From Microbacterium sp. LWO12-1.2 (lineage in GTDB: Bacteria > Actinomycetota > Actinomycetes > Actinomycetales > Microbacteriaceae), in assembly GCF_040675875.1 (NCBI RefSeq), contig NZ_JBEGII010000001.1, positions 558,001-622,000 of the forward strand: a stretch of 64,000 nucleotides of DNA, written 5' to 3'. The translations under genes and the position numbers were made by a program. The notes below the pieces were generated by a model that saw nothing but the letters and a program-made list of their open reading frames with translations, searched no databases and was not told the origin of the DNA. Below are positions 28,367 through 37,198 of this stretch, one piece after another. How positions within the stretch are numbered: position 1 is the first letter of the stretch; the number at the start of each line of letters is the position of its first letter.

Positions 28367-29068
28367 ATGAGCCCCGCCGCTGCCATCGCGACAGCCACCG
28401 AACACGGTTTCACCGGTCTGACCGGTTTCGCCGCCGATGTCCTCACCGCCCTCGGAGACATCGGCGTCGGCGTGCTGGTGTTCATCGAGGTGCTGATCCC
28501 GCCCATCCCGAGCGAGGTGATCCTGCCGTTCGCGGGGTACCTGAGCCAGAGCGGCGAGCTGCACCTCGGCTGGCTCATCTTCTGGAGCACCCTCGCCTCG
28601 TGGATCGGCGCGCTGCTGCTCTACGGCCTGGGACGCGCCATCGGGATGGAACGGGCGGTGCGGTTTCTCGCGGCCACACGACTGGTGAGCAGGTCTGATC
28701 TCGACCGCGGTGCGCACTGGTTCGCGCGCAGCGGCGGCTGGACGGTGCTGGTCGGTCGCATGGTCCCCGGCGTCCGGAGCCTGATCTCGATACCGGCCGG
28801 CGCATCGCGCATGGGGCTGGTGCGCTTCAGCATCTACACCATCGTCGGCAGCGGCCTCTGGAACGCGATGCTCATCGGTGTCGGAGCCGCCCTCGGCACC
28901 CAGCACGAGAAGCTCGAGAGCTACCTCGGCTATCTCGACTACGTCGTGTACACGGCGATCGCCGTGGCGCTCGTCGTGCTGGTCATCCGCCGCATCCGCG
29001 AAGCGACCACACCACGTTCGCTTGCGGCCCGTGCCGACGCGGCCGCGATCGACGCCGCGGGAGAGTGA
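28367..29068 (+). CDS. DedA-family membrane protein
   Basis: The 233-residue SNARE-associated/DedA protein belongs to a family of undecaprenyl-phosphate and phospholipid transporters. The conserved features are FIEVLIPPIPSEVILPFAGYL (acidic and proline-rich re-entrant loop) and VGRMVPGVRSLISIPAGASRM (the family arginines). Four to five hydrophobic segments are visible. ATG 28367 has no strong ribosome site; TACCAT at 28329 gives a short leader. It ends two bases from the 3' end of the antisense tRNA gene. Confidence 0.9.
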   Translation: MSPAAAIATATEHGFTGLTGFAADVLTALGDIGVGVLVFIEVLIPPIPSEVILPFAGYLSQSGELHLGWLIFWSTLASWIGALLLYGLGRAIGMERAVRFLAATRLVSRSDLDRGAHWFARSGGWTVLVGRMVPGVRSLISIPAGASRMGLVRFSIYTIVGSGLWNAMLIGVGAALGTQHEKLESYLGYLDYVVYTAIAVALVVLVIRRIREATTPRSLAARADAAAIDAAGE

Positions 29069-29070
29069 AG

Positions 29071-29143
29071 TACCCCCGGTCGGACTCGAACCGACACTGA
29101 AGCGATTTTAAGTCGCCTGCCTCTGCCATTGGGCTACGGGGGC
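29071..29143 (-). tRNA. tRNA with anticodon UAA (nominally Leu), class I fold
   Basis: A full cloverleaf reads on the minus strand. The acceptor stem is GCCCCCG/CGGGGGT with a G1-U72 wobble and discriminator A73. The D-arm is GCCC/AGGC with one mismatch. The anticodon stem is GGCGA/TCGCT around loop CTTAAAA (anticodon TAA). The variable region is only five bases (TCAGT), and the T-arm GTCGG-TTCGAGT-CCGAC is perfect. It is 73 bases long with no encoded CCA. The anticodon reads UUA, a leucine codon, yet leucine tRNAs normally carry a long variable arm. TAGGCT six bases upstream (minus strand, 29156-29161) is a fitting -10. Confidence 0.88.
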
Positions 29144-29155
29144 GTCGTCCTCGCC

Positions 29156-29161
29156 AGCCTA
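29156..29161 (-). promoter_or_regulatory. -10 hexamer of the tRNA gene
   Basis: On the minus strand this reads TAGGCT, placing the transcript start about six bases before the mature tRNA 5' end. Confidence 0.55.
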
Positions 29162-29234
29162 TCGGGGCAGCGTCCGCTGCGACGGGGTGTCGTGAGACGT
29201 GATCCCGGGTACGGTCAGGCCGTAGGGTGGGGGA

Positions 29235-30482
29235 GTGCTCGATCTCACCGATGAACTGAGCCCCGTCGAGGGCACCCTCGCTGTCGCCCCGGAGTGGGAG
29301 GATCCCGCCCGCTATTGGCCGCGACTCTCCGCCGCGACCGGCCATCTTCCCGCCCCGGTGGCGGTGATCGATCGGGAGGCGCTGCGCTATAACGCGATGG
29401 ATCTGCTCGTCCGATCGGGTGGCCTTCCCATCCGTGTCGCATCCAAGTCGGTGCGCGTGCGCGCCGTGCTGGATGCGGTGCTGCGGCTGCCGGGATACCG
29501 CGGCATCCTCGCCTTCACCCTCGCTGAGGCACTCTGGCTCTCCGAGGACCATGACGACATCATGCTGGGCTACCCCACGGTCGACCGTGCCGGCCTCGAA
29601 CAGCTCTTCGCTGATGAGCGTGCCGCACAGCGGATCACCCTCATGATCGACGACCCCGTGCATCTCGACTTCATCGACAGCGTGGCAGGACCGGGGGAGC
29701 GCCCGGAGATCCGCGTCGCGATCGATGTGGACGCCTCCTGGCGGTCGGCCGTCCTCGGCCATATCGGCGTGCGCCGCTCCGCACTGTTCAGCGCGGGCGA
29801 GGTCGTCGCCTTCGCGCGCAAGGTCGTGGCACGACCCGGGTTCCGTCTCGTCGGCCTCCAGATGTACGACGCGCAGATCGCCGGCCAGGGCGATGATGCC
29901 GGCCCGGATGCGCCCCTGATCCGTCTCGTGCAGGCGCGGTCGCGTGCGGAGCTGCGAGAGCGGCGCGCGGCCATCGTCGATGCGGTGAGCGGTGTCGCGG
30001 CGCTGGAGATCATCAACGGCGGCGGCACGGGTTCGCTCGAGTTCACCGGCAGCGACGAGTCGTTGACCGAAGCCAGCGCCGGGAGCGGTCTACTCGGTGG
30101 CCATCTGTTCGACGGCTACCGCTCATTCCAGCCGGCACCCGCGTCGGCCTTCGCGTTCGATGTCGTCAGACGCCCGGCCGCAGACATCGCAACCGTGCTC
30201 GGCGGCGGCTGGATCGCCTCGGGTCCTCCCGTCGCGTCGCGCCAGCCGCTCCCGGCGTGGCCGCAGGGATTGCACACCCTTCCGCGAGAGGCGGCGGGCG
30301 AGGTGCAGACTCCGCTCCAGGGCAAGGCCGCGTCGAGCCTGGGGGTGGGCGATCGCGTCTGGTTCCGGCACTCCAAGAGCGGTGAGCCGGCCGAGCGCGT
30401 CGAGCAGTATCACCTGGTGTCCGGGGACGAGGTCATCGACGAACTGCCCACATACCGCGGCGAGGGAAAGGCGTTCCTGTGA
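29235..30482 (+). CDS. Alanine-racemase-fold PLP protein (amino acid deaminase/aldolase-like, COG3616)
   Basis: A 415-residue PLP enzyme with an N-terminal alanine-racemase TIM barrel. The likely PLP lysine is in LPIRVASKSVRV (about residue 72), and EIINGGGTGS is a phosphate-binding segment. The C-terminal part has VWFRHSKSGEPAER, typical of D-threonine aldolase / D-serine dehydratase-like proteins, whose metal histidine would lie here. The reaction is uncertain. GTG 29235 follows TAGGGT plus six bases (leaderless). The stop overlaps the next start (GTGA), so it is coupled to the oxidase gene. Confidence 0.85.
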   Translation: MLDLTDELSPVEGTLAVAPEWEDPARYWPRLSAATGHLPAPVAVIDREALRYNAMDLLVRSGGLPIRVASKSVRVRAVLDAVLRLPGYRGILAFTLAEALWLSEDHDDIMLGYPTVDRAGLEQLFADERAAQRITLMIDDPVHLDFIDSVAGPGERPEIRVAIDVDASWRSAVLGHIGVRRSALFSAGEVVAFARKVVARPGFRLVGLQMYDAQIAGQGDDAGPDAPLIRLVQARSRAELRERRAAIVDAVSGVAALEIINGGGTGSLEFTGSDESLTEASAGSGLLGGHLFDGYRSFQPAPASAFAFDVVRRPAADIATVLGGGWIASGPPVASRQPLPAWPQGLHTLPREAAGEVQTPLQGKAASSLGVGDRVWFRHSKSGEPAERVEQYHLVSGDEVIDELPTYRGEGKAFL

Positions 30483-31792
30483 CGAGGATCGGCGGCACGT
30501 GGCAGAACTGGGGACGGTCGGCGTCGGTCCGGCCGGTGAGGGTGGAACGCCCGAGAAGCCCGGAGGGGGTCCAGCGGGCCGTTCAGGCCGCGGCGTCTCA
30601 GGGCCTCGCCATCAAGGCGGTCGGTGCCGGACACAGCTTCACAGGGATCGCGGTCGCGCCCGGAGTCCTGCTCGAGCTCGACGACCTGCAGGGCCTGGTC
30701 GCGGCGGATGCCGTCACCGGTCGGGTCACTCTCCTCGCCGGCACGAGGCTGCACCGCATCCCCGCGCTGCTGGCGCGCTACGGCCTGGCGATGCAGAACC
30801 TCGGCGACATCGACCGGCAGTCGATCTCGGGCGCCATCTCCACGGGAACGCATGGGACCGGCACCGGATTCGGGGGCCTCGCGACACAGGTCGTCGGTAT
30901 CACCCTGGTCACCGCGGCGGGTGAGTTCCTGCGCATCGATGAGGAGCAGAACAGCGAGCTGCTGCCGGCCGTCGCTCTCGGCCTCGGCGCGTTGGGCATC
31001 ATCGTGGAGGTGACGCTGCAGTGCGTGCCCGCATTCGTCATGCACGCGATCGACGAGCCCGCACCTCTGGAAGACGTGCTGGCGACGCTCGGCGAGCGGG
31101 CAGCGGCATCCGATCATTTCGAGTTCTACTGGTTCCCCCACACCGAGGTCGCCCTCACCAAGCGTCAGACACGGATGCCGGAGTCCACGGTGCGCCGGCC
31201 GCTCCCCGTCATCGGCAGGTGGATCGACGAGACGCTGCTCTCCAACGGCGTGTACCGGGTGGTCTGCGCAGCCGGACAGGTGGTTCCTGCAGTGACGCCG
31301 CCGTTCAGCCGTCTGGCGGTGAAGCTCACGGGGAACCGCGAGTACACCGATCTATCGAACCGCGTGCTGACCCAGAGCCGAACGGTGCGCTTCCGGGAGA
31401 TGGAGTACGCGCTGCCTGCCGAGAACGTCGTGTCGGCCTTCCGGGCCGTGCAGGCGCTGATCACGCAGCGCGGCTGGCGGATCGAGTTCCCGATCGAGGT
31501 ACGTTTCGCCGCAGAGGACGACAGGTGGCTGTCGACCGCGCACGGACGAGCGACGGGCTACATCGCCGTTCACCGCTACTGGCGTGCCGACCCCACGGCG
31601 TACTTCGAAGCCGTGGAGGAGATCATGCTGGCGCACGGTGGTCGTCCGCACTGGGGCAAGCTCCACACGCTCGACGCGGAGAGGCTCCGAGAGCGGTACC
31701 CGCGCTTCGATGACTTCCTGGCATTGCGGGACCGATTGGACCCGGAGCGTCGTTTCGGCAACCGTTATCTCGAGCGCGTGCTCGGAGCCTGA
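30479..31792 (+). CDS. FAD-linked sugar-1,4-lactone oxidase (ALO/gulonolactone oxidase type)
   Basis: A 437-residue VAO-family flavoprotein. The FAD domain includes AVGAGHSFTGIA, with His52 at the position that binds FAD covalently, and SISGAISTGTHGTG. The C-terminal ALO domain ends with PHWGKLHTL and RYPRFDDFLALRDRLDPERRFGN, the HWxK-type active site of aldonolactone oxidases. It would oxidise an aldono-1,4-lactone; the substrate is unknown. It is translationally coupled to the racemase-fold gene. A link between the two activities is not evident. Confidence 0.9.
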   Translation: MTRIGGTWQNWGRSASVRPVRVERPRSPEGVQRAVQAAASQGLAIKAVGAGHSFTGIAVAPGVLLELDDLQGLVAADAVTGRVTLLAGTRLHRIPALLARYGLAMQNLGDIDRQSISGAISTGTHGTGTGFGGLATQVVGITLVTAAGEFLRIDEEQNSELLPAVALGLGALGIIVEVTLQCVPAFVMHAIDEPAPLEDVLATLGERAAASDHFEFYWFPHTEVALTKRQTRMPESTVRRPLPVIGRWIDETLLSNGVYRVVCAAGQVVPAVTPPFSRLAVKLTGNREYTDLSNRVLTQSRTVRFREMEYALPAENVVSAFRAVQALITQRGWRIEFPIEVRFAAEDDRWLSTAHGRATGYIAVHRYWRADPTAYFEAVEEIMLAHGGRPHWGKLHTLDAERLRERYPRFDDFLALRDRLDPERRFGNRYLERVLGA

Positions 31793-31883
31793 GGCGGATT
31801 CACAGCCGCGGCGGGCGCCGTGCCCAGTACACGTGCAGACAGCGCCGATAGGATGAGACAAAACGAGGAAGGGTGGGCCTCTG

Positions 31884-32450
31884 ATGGAATGGCTTGTGCC
31901 AGTACTGATCGTCGTAGGCGTGATTCTGCTGGTCGGGATCTATCTGTGGGCGACGTACAACTCGCTGGTGCAGCTGAACGTCAGAGTCGACGAAGCGTGG
32001 AGCGGCATCACGGTGCAGCTCAAGCGACGAGCCGATCTCATCCCCAACCTCATCGAGACCGTCAAGGGCTATGCCTCGCACGAAAAGGCGGTCTTCGAGA
32101 ACGTCACTCGTGCGCGCGCCGAGACGCTGAACGCCGGCAGTCCCGGTGCGGCCGGTATCGCTGAAGGACATCTACAGCAGGCCCTGCGCAGTCTGTTCGC
32201 GGTCGCTGAGGCGTACCCGCAGCTGCAGGCCAGCCAGAACTTCCTCCAGGTGCAGCAGGCCCTGGTCGACACCGAGGACAAGATCCAGGCGGCGCGTCGT
32301 TTCTACAACGGCGGCGTGCGGGAGCTGAACACCAAGATCAAGGTGTTCCCGAACAACCTCTTCGCCAAGGGGCTCGGTTTCACGGAGCGCGAGTTCTTCG
32401 AGGTCGCCGACAGCGGTGCCATCTCGGAGCCTCCGCGCGTTCAGTTCTGA
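31884..32450 (+). CDS. lemA: LemA-family membrane protein
   Basis: The 188-residue protein has one N-terminal membrane helix (residues 4-25) followed by a helical-bundle domain with the LemA pattern YNSLVQLNVRVDEAWSGITVQLKRRADLIPNLIETVKGY and FNGGVRELN-like (FYNGGVRELNTKIKVFP). Function unknown; the family is often found with envelope proteases. TAGGAT (31849-31854) gives a leader of about 23 bases containing GAAGGG. No partner gene follows, since the next gene is on the other strand. Confidence 0.92.
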   Translation: MEWLVPVLIVVGVILLVGIYLWATYNSLVQLNVRVDEAWSGITVQLKRRADLIPNLIETVKGYASHEKAVFENVTRARAETLNAGSPGAAGIAEGHLQQALRSLFAVAEAYPQLQASQNFLQVQQALVDTEDKIQAARRFYNGGVRELNTKIKVFPNNLFAKGLGFTEREFFEVADSGAISEPPRVQF

Positions 32451-32465
32451 CGTCGGCCTTCGCCG

Positions 32466-33368
32466 TCACCAGACCGAGAGTTCCACTCCCGTCTCTGTGA
32501 AGGCGATGTCGCCGCGGAGATTCCAGGACTCGGTCCGATAGGTCGTGGTGCGGGTGACGCCGTCCTGCCCTGTGCCGGTGACGGTCGCGACCAACACGCC
32601 TTTCGCGGCGTCGAATCCGGTCGCGTTCAGCGTGAGCACGGGTGACGAGTCGACGCGATAACGGATGTCGCTGACCTCCCGGAACTCCGTGCCCCAGGGA
32701 ATGCGGATGCCGCACCCGGACGGGATGACGTCCCCGCCCTCCGTGCATTGGGCGAGGTGCTCGTCCAATGCGGACTGCGCGGCCTCCGTCGCCGCCGGGA
32801 GGAGCGTCACGTCGAGTGCGGCCCGCACCGATTCTCCCGGGAGCACGATCGCGTCGGTCTCGCCGTCGAGCAACCCCCTCGGCGCGACCGTGATCGAGTA
32901 GACGGCGGGGAAGAGGGCGATCTCCTCGCCGAGTGCGAAGGTCGCGTCGCCGATAGCGACGAAGCCGCCCGCTGAGGCCTCGGCACGCACGCTGCCGAGA
33001 CCGGACGCGTCCACTCTCCAGCGTCCACCGGTGTGCGACAGCGACAGCGACGCGGCGTGCTGCTCGCCGCCGAGCACGAACAAGACCTCAGCAGTCGCGG
33101 TGTCCCCGCTCTGGTCCACGGAGGTCAGCGCAACCTCCTGGATGCGTGCGTCCGCCGCCGCGAACGCGGTGAGGGCGGCCTTCGACGCCGCCGCGCTCAC
33201 CGCGGTGAGTGCTTCGGCGTCGCCGGACTCGAGCGCGTGCAGGTAGGCGAGCGCCGTGTCCTCCGTCGATGCGGGCCGACTCGTGGAGTGCCAGATCCAC
33301 AGACCCGCCCCGACGATCAGCACCAGCGCGACGGCGCCGGCGAGCAGCCACACCGCGCGGCGTGTCAT
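32466..33368 (-). CDS. Hypothetical membrane-anchored protein
   Basis: A 300-residue protein with one N-terminal membrane helix (about 5-25) and a large extracytoplasmic part. Residues about 35-115 (EDTALAYLHALESGDAEAL ... AEVLFVLGGEQHAASLSL) resemble an NTF2-like or DUF4878 fold. The rest is beta-rich with two cysteines (QCTEGGDVIPSGCG) that could form a disulfide. ATG 33368 overlaps the stop of the upstream glycosylase gene (ATGA). No family assigned with certainty. Confidence 0.72.
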   Translation of the reverse strand: MTRRAVWLLAGAVALVLIVGAGLWIWHSTSRPASTEDTALAYLHALESGDAEALTAVSAAASKAALTAFAAADARIQEVALTSVDQSGDTATAEVLFVLGGEQHAASLSLSHTGGRWRVDASGLGSVRAEASAGGFVAIGDATFALGEEIALFPAVYSITVAPRGLLDGETDAIVLPGESVRAALDVTLLPAATEAAQSALDEHLAQCTEGGDVIPSGCGIRIPWGTEFREVSDIRYRVDSSPVLTLNATGFDAAKGVLVATVTGTGQDGVTRTTTYRTESWNLRGDIAFTETGVELSVW

Positions 33369-34624
33369 CCGGAATGCTCCCTGGCATGAGTATGGCGGCG
33401 CACGGATGCCGCAGCGTCGCCGCGGAGGGCGCCGTGGATCGCATCGGCGGCGTCGCCCCAGCCCGATACGGAGACGTGCTCCAACCCCTGCCAGGTCGCT
33501 GCGAGGGCGATCTCGCAGGCGATCCGCTCCGCATCCTCCGGTTTCGCCTGCGGCTCCCACCAGGCCGACTGCACCTGAAGGGTCGATGCGGGACGGTCGG
33601 CCTTGAGGTCGACGCGGGCGACGATGCGGTCGCCGACGAGCACGGGGAGCGAGTAGTAGCCGTAGCGACGCTTCTCGGCCGGTACGTAGATCTCGATGCG
33701 GTAGTCGAGGTGGAAGGCGCGCAGCGCCCGGTCGCGGAACCAGACGACCGGGTCGAAAGGCGTGAGAACAGCTGCCGCGTCGACACGGCGGGGGAGGACG
33801 GCATCACGGTGGCGCCAGGCGGGCAGCGGACGTCCGCCACGCTCCCACCCGCGTACCTGCACGGGAAGCAGCTCGCCGGAATCGGTGAGGTCCGCGATCG
33901 CCTGAGTGACTGCTGCGCGATCGCGGATCCGGTAGTAGTCGGCCAGATCGGACTGCGTGGCGACACCGGAGGAGCGTGCTGCGCGGGCGACCAACGTGCG
34001 GATGGCCTCGCTTCGGGGAATCTCCTGCCGCCGGATGTGCTCCGGGATCACCTGCGCTGCGAGCGCGTACGTGCGCTCGAACCCCTTGCGCCCACTGATC
34101 GCCACATCACCCGTGCGCCACAGGTGCTCGAGCGCGAGCTTGACGTCATCCCAGTCCCACCAGGTGCCGCGTTCGCGCGGGGCATCGGCGCGGAGATCGG
34201 CGGGTCGGAGCGGTCCACGTGTGCGCAGCTCGTCCTGCACCCACTGCAGCGTGCGGGCGTTGCTGCTCGCCCAGGAGTCCTCGGCCGACCACCGGCGGCG
34301 GAAGTCGTCCATCCTGAACTGCCAGAGCGGCCAGTCCTCGATCGGGATGAAGGTGGCCTCGTGCGCCAGGTACTCCACATAGTGCGTCGTCCGCGACAGG
34401 AAGACCTTGTCGAGCAGCGCAGGATCGTAGGCTCCGAGCCGCGACAGCAGCGGGAGGTAGTGCGAGCGGGCGAACACATTCACCGAGTCGATCTGCAGCA
34501 CTCCGATGCGGTCCATCACGCGATGGATGTGCGCGGCAGAGACCGACACCGGACGCGCGCGGGTGAACCCCTGAGCGGCCAGTGCCATCCGTCGCGCCTG
34601 AGCGGGGCTGAGAGTGTCTGTCAC
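33365..34624 (-). CDS. Winged-helix (HTH_42) protein, YcaQ/AlkX-like DNA glycosylase
   Basis: The 419-residue member of the HTH_42 (DUF1006) superfamily belongs to the group of bacterial glycosylases that open interstrand crosslinks. Near the N-terminus IGVLQIDSVNVFARSHYLPLLSRLG contains Gln-Ile-Asp, fitting the Q-x-D active-site pattern of the YcaQ subgroup rather than the Q-x-Q of AlkZ. Three winged-helix modules and a C-terminal beta-barrel fit the length. GTG 34624 follows TACGCT plus six bases (leaderless), ruling out the longer upstream reading. It is divergent from the AI-2E gene and coupled to the hypothetical protein downstream. Confidence 0.84.
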   Translation of the reverse strand: MTDTLSPAQARRMALAAQGFTRARPVSVSAAHIHRVMDRIGVLQIDSVNVFARSHYLPLLSRLGAYDPALLDKVFLSRTTHYVEYLAHEATFIPIEDWPLWQFRMDDFRRRWSAEDSWASSNARTLQWVQDELRTRGPLRPADLRADAPRERGTWWDWDDVKLALEHLWRTGDVAISGRKGFERTYALAAQVIPEHIRRQEIPRSEAIRTLVARAARSSGVATQSDLADYYRIRDRAAVTQAIADLTDSGELLPVQVRGWERGGRPLPAWRHRDAVLPRRVDAAAVLTPFDPVVWFRDRALRAFHLDYRIEIYVPAEKRRYGYYSLPVLVGDRIVARVDLKADRPASTLQVQSAWWEPQAKPEDAERIACEIALAATWQGLEHVSVSGWGDAADAIHGALRGDAAASVRRHTHAREHSG

Positions 34625-34700
34625 GCCGTCAGCGTATCGTCGGCCGACGACATCCGACTCGCGGCATCGTGCGCTCCCGTGATCGCCGTAGACTTGGGCG

Positions 34701-35897
34701 ATGAGCGACGAGCAGCGGCCCAGGCTGAGGGATCTCTTCCGTCCGCGCCCGGTCACGACAGACCGCACGGTGACGACAGAAGCTGACGAGGCGGTGCCGC
34801 TCACTCTGCGTGTCGCCGCGGGTTACGCCTGGCGGCTGCTGCTGCTCGCCGCGGCGATCGGCGTGTTCATCTGGCTGGTCATGCTGCTCAAGCTGCTCGT
34901 GATCCCGCTGATGGTGGGAATCCTCATCACGGCTCTGCTGTGGCCGGCATTCGACTGGATGCTGCGCCACCGGTTCCCGCGGTGGCTGGCCATCCTCATC
35001 GCGTTGCTGGGAACCGCCGCCATCGTCGGTGGGCTGCTCTGGCTCGTCATCTGGCAGGTGCGCGTCGAGCTGCCCGATGTGCAGAAGAGGTCGGCAGAGG
35101 CCTTCGACCAGTTCCAGGTGTGGCTCCACGACGGACCGCTCAACCTGTCGGACACGCAGATCGCGAACTACCTCCAGCAGGGCCTCGACATGCTCAATGA
35201 GCAGGCGCAGGTGCTGTGGACGGGTGCGCTCGCGATCGGCACCACCGTCGGCCACGTCGCCACGGGCGCCGTGCTCTCCCTGTTCATCCTCATCTGCCTG
35301 CTCGCCGACGGCGCCGGCATCTGGCGCTGGACGCTCAAGCTGTTCCCGCGCAACGGACGTCAGGCTGTCGACGGTGCCGCACACAATGGCTGGAAGACCA
35401 TCGTCAACTACGCGCGGACACAGCTCTTCGTCGCCACGATCGATGCCGTCGGCATCGGTCTCGGAGCCTTCCTGTTGCAGGTTCCACTGGCACTGCCCGT
35501 CGCAGTGCTGGTGTTCCTCGGTTCCTTCATCCCGATCGTCGGTGCCGTCGTCACCGGCGCCGTCGCCGTGTTCCTCGCCCTCGTCTACAACGGTCCCTGG
35601 ATCGCGCTGTGGATGCTCCTCGTCGTGCTCGCAGTGCAGCAGCTCGAAGGACACATCCTGCAGCCGATCCTGATGGGATCCGCCGTGAAGGTCCATCCGC
35701 TGGCCGTCGTCCTCGTCGTCGCGGGTGGCGCCATGATCGCCGGCATCCCCGGTGCACTCTTCGCGGTGCCGTTGGCGGCGTTCGTCAACGTCGCCGCGGT
35801 GACCCTGAGCACCGGGTCGTGGCGCACCGGCGTCGACCCGAGCGGAGACCTGATCTGGAGCACAGTACCGCGTGAGCGGAGACGGAGGAATCAATGA
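34701..35897 (+). CDS. AI-2E family transporter (UPF0118)
   Basis: The 398-residue membrane protein has about eight hydrophobic segments and the family region VPLALPVAVLVFLGSFIPIVGAV followed by GPWIALWMLLVVLAVQQLEGHILQP. The family name comes from one member thought to export autoinducer-2; others act as Na+(Li+)/H+ antiporters, so the substrate is open. ATG 34701 follows TAGACT plus six bases (leaderless). The stop overlaps the threonine deaminase start (ATGA). Confidence 0.9.
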   Translation: MSDEQRPRLRDLFRPRPVTTDRTVTTEADEAVPLTLRVAAGYAWRLLLLAAAIGVFIWLVMLLKLLVIPLMVGILITALLWPAFDWMLRHRFPRWLAILIALLGTAAIVGGLLWLVIWQVRVELPDVQKRSAEAFDQFQVWLHDGPLNLSDTQIANYLQQGLDMLNEQAQVLWTGALAIGTTVGHVATGAVLSLFILICLLADGAGIWRWTLKLFPRNGRQAVDGAAHNGWKTIVNYARTQLFVATIDAVGIGLGAFLLQVPLALPVAVLVFLGSFIPIVGAVVTGAVAVFLALVYNGPWIALWMLLVVLAVQQLEGHILQPILMGSAVKVHPLAVVLVVAGGAMIAGIPGALFAVPLAAFVNVAAVTLSTGSWRTGVDPSGDLIWSTVPRERRRRNQ

Positions 35898-37123
35898 GCG
35901 AAGTCCCCAGCCTGGCCGAGTTCGAGTATGCAGCTCAGAGTCTGGCTGAGGTGATCTCGCACACGCCGACGCTGCCGTCGCGAGCCCTCTCCGACATCCT
36001 CGGGGTTCCCGTCGTGCTGAAGATGGAGAATCTGCAGCGCACCGGGTCCTTCAAGATCCGCGGTGCCGCATACCGGCTGTCCCGCCTGAGCGCTGAGGAG
36101 CGCGCACGCGGCGTCGTGGCGGCGTCCGCCGGCAACCACGCGCAGGGTGTCGCACTCGCCGCCCAGGAGCTCGGTATCGCGGCCACGATCTTCATGCCGC
36201 TGGGTGTTCCGGTACCCAAGCTGCTCGCCACACGGGGCTACGGTGCCGACGTGGTGCTCGAGGGCGAGACGGTCGCCACGTCGCTCCGGCTCGCCGCCGA
36301 GTTCGCCGAGCGTACGGGCGCGGTGCTCATCCCACCATTCGACCACCGCGATGTGGTGATCGGCCAGGGCACGCTCGGCCTCGAACTGCTCGAGGACGCC
36401 CCCGACGTCGAGACGATCGTGCTCGGCATCGGCGGCGGAGGTCTCATCGCCGGCGTCGCTGCCGCGGTGAAGGCTCGCGCCGCGCAACTGGGCCGCACGG
36501 TCCGCATCATCGGTGTGCAGGCGGAGAATGCCGCTGCCGTGCCGCCGTCTCTCGCGGCCGGCCACCCCGTCGACATCGTCACGCGCCCGACCATCGCCGA
36601 CGGCATCCTGGTCGCGCGCCCCGGCGCCATCCCCTTCGACATCATCAAGGACCACGTCGATGAGGTCGTCACCGTCTCTGACGATGATCTCGCCCGCGCC
36701 ATCCTGGTGCTTCTCGAGCAGGCCAAGGTGGTCGTCGAACCCGCCGGCGCCGCCGCGGTCGCCGCGATCCTCGCCGGCAAGGTGCCCGCGACGGGCAAGA
36801 CCCTGGCGGTGCTCTCCGGAGGCAACATCGACCCGCTCCTGCTGCAGCGGGTCGTCTCCCACGGGCTCGCGGCTTCCGGTCGCTACCTCACGATCCGCAT
36901 CCCGCTTCCCGACCGTCCCGGACAGTTGGCGCGCGTGTCCGAGCTGATCGCACACGCCGGGGCCAACGTGATCGAGGCGATGCACACGCGTCACGGTCAC
37001 GGTCTGCAGATCAGTGAGGTCATCCTCGAGCTCAGCGTCGAGACTCGCGGTCCTGAGCATTCCGAGCACACTCTCGACACGCTCCGCGCTGCCGGATTCG
37101 AGCCGATCCTCGTCCCGGATTGA
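35894..37123 (+). CDS. ilvA: Threonine ammonia-lyase with C-terminal ACT domain
   Basis: PLP enzyme deaminating threonine to 2-oxobutyrate. The 409-residue protein has Lys54 in TGSFKIRGAAYR, the SAGNHAQG phosphate loop and GIGGGGLIAG. The single C-terminal ACT domain starts near 330 (RYLTIRIPLPDRPGQLARV). One ACT domain and this length match the short, often catabolic or Clostridium-type form rather than the two-ACT biosynthetic enzyme. The isoleucine pathway is the usual role in actinobacteria. It is coupled to the AI-2E gene, probably without functional meaning. Confidence 0.92.
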   Translation: MSEVPSLAEFEYAAQSLAEVISHTPTLPSRALSDILGVPVVLKMENLQRTGSFKIRGAAYRLSRLSAEERARGVVAASAGNHAQGVALAAQELGIAATIFMPLGVPVPKLLATRGYGADVVLEGETVATSLRLAAEFAERTGAVLIPPFDHRDVVIGQGTLGLELLEDAPDVETIVLGIGGGGLIAGVAAAVKARAAQLGRTVRIIGVQAENAAAVPPSLAAGHPVDIVTRPTIADGILVARPGAIPFDIIKDHVDEVVTVSDDDLARAILVLLEQAKVVVEPAGAAAVAAILAGKVPATGKTLAVLSGGNIDPLLLQRVVSHGLAASGRYLTIRIPLPDRPGQLARVSELIAHAGANVIEAMHTRHGHGLQISEVILELSVETRGPEHSEHTLDTLRAAGFEPILVPD

Positions 37124-37145
37124 GCGCCATCGCGCGACGGAACGC

Positions 37146-37181
37146 AGAGCGCCCCTCCTGCTACGGCAGAAGGGGCGCTCT
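37146..37181. terminator. Bidirectional terminator between ilvA and greA
   Basis: AGAGCGCCCCT (37146-37156) and AGGGGCGCTCT (37171-37181) form an 11-bp stem, with a further CTGC/GCAG pairing inside. It serves two convergent genes. Confidence 0.85.
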
Positions 37182-37198
37182 CGTGTCTCGGGGACGGA

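Noticed and set aside
29071..29143. Integrated element at the tRNA gene
   Set aside because: No integrase, no direct repeat of the tRNA 3' end, and ordinary genes on both sides.
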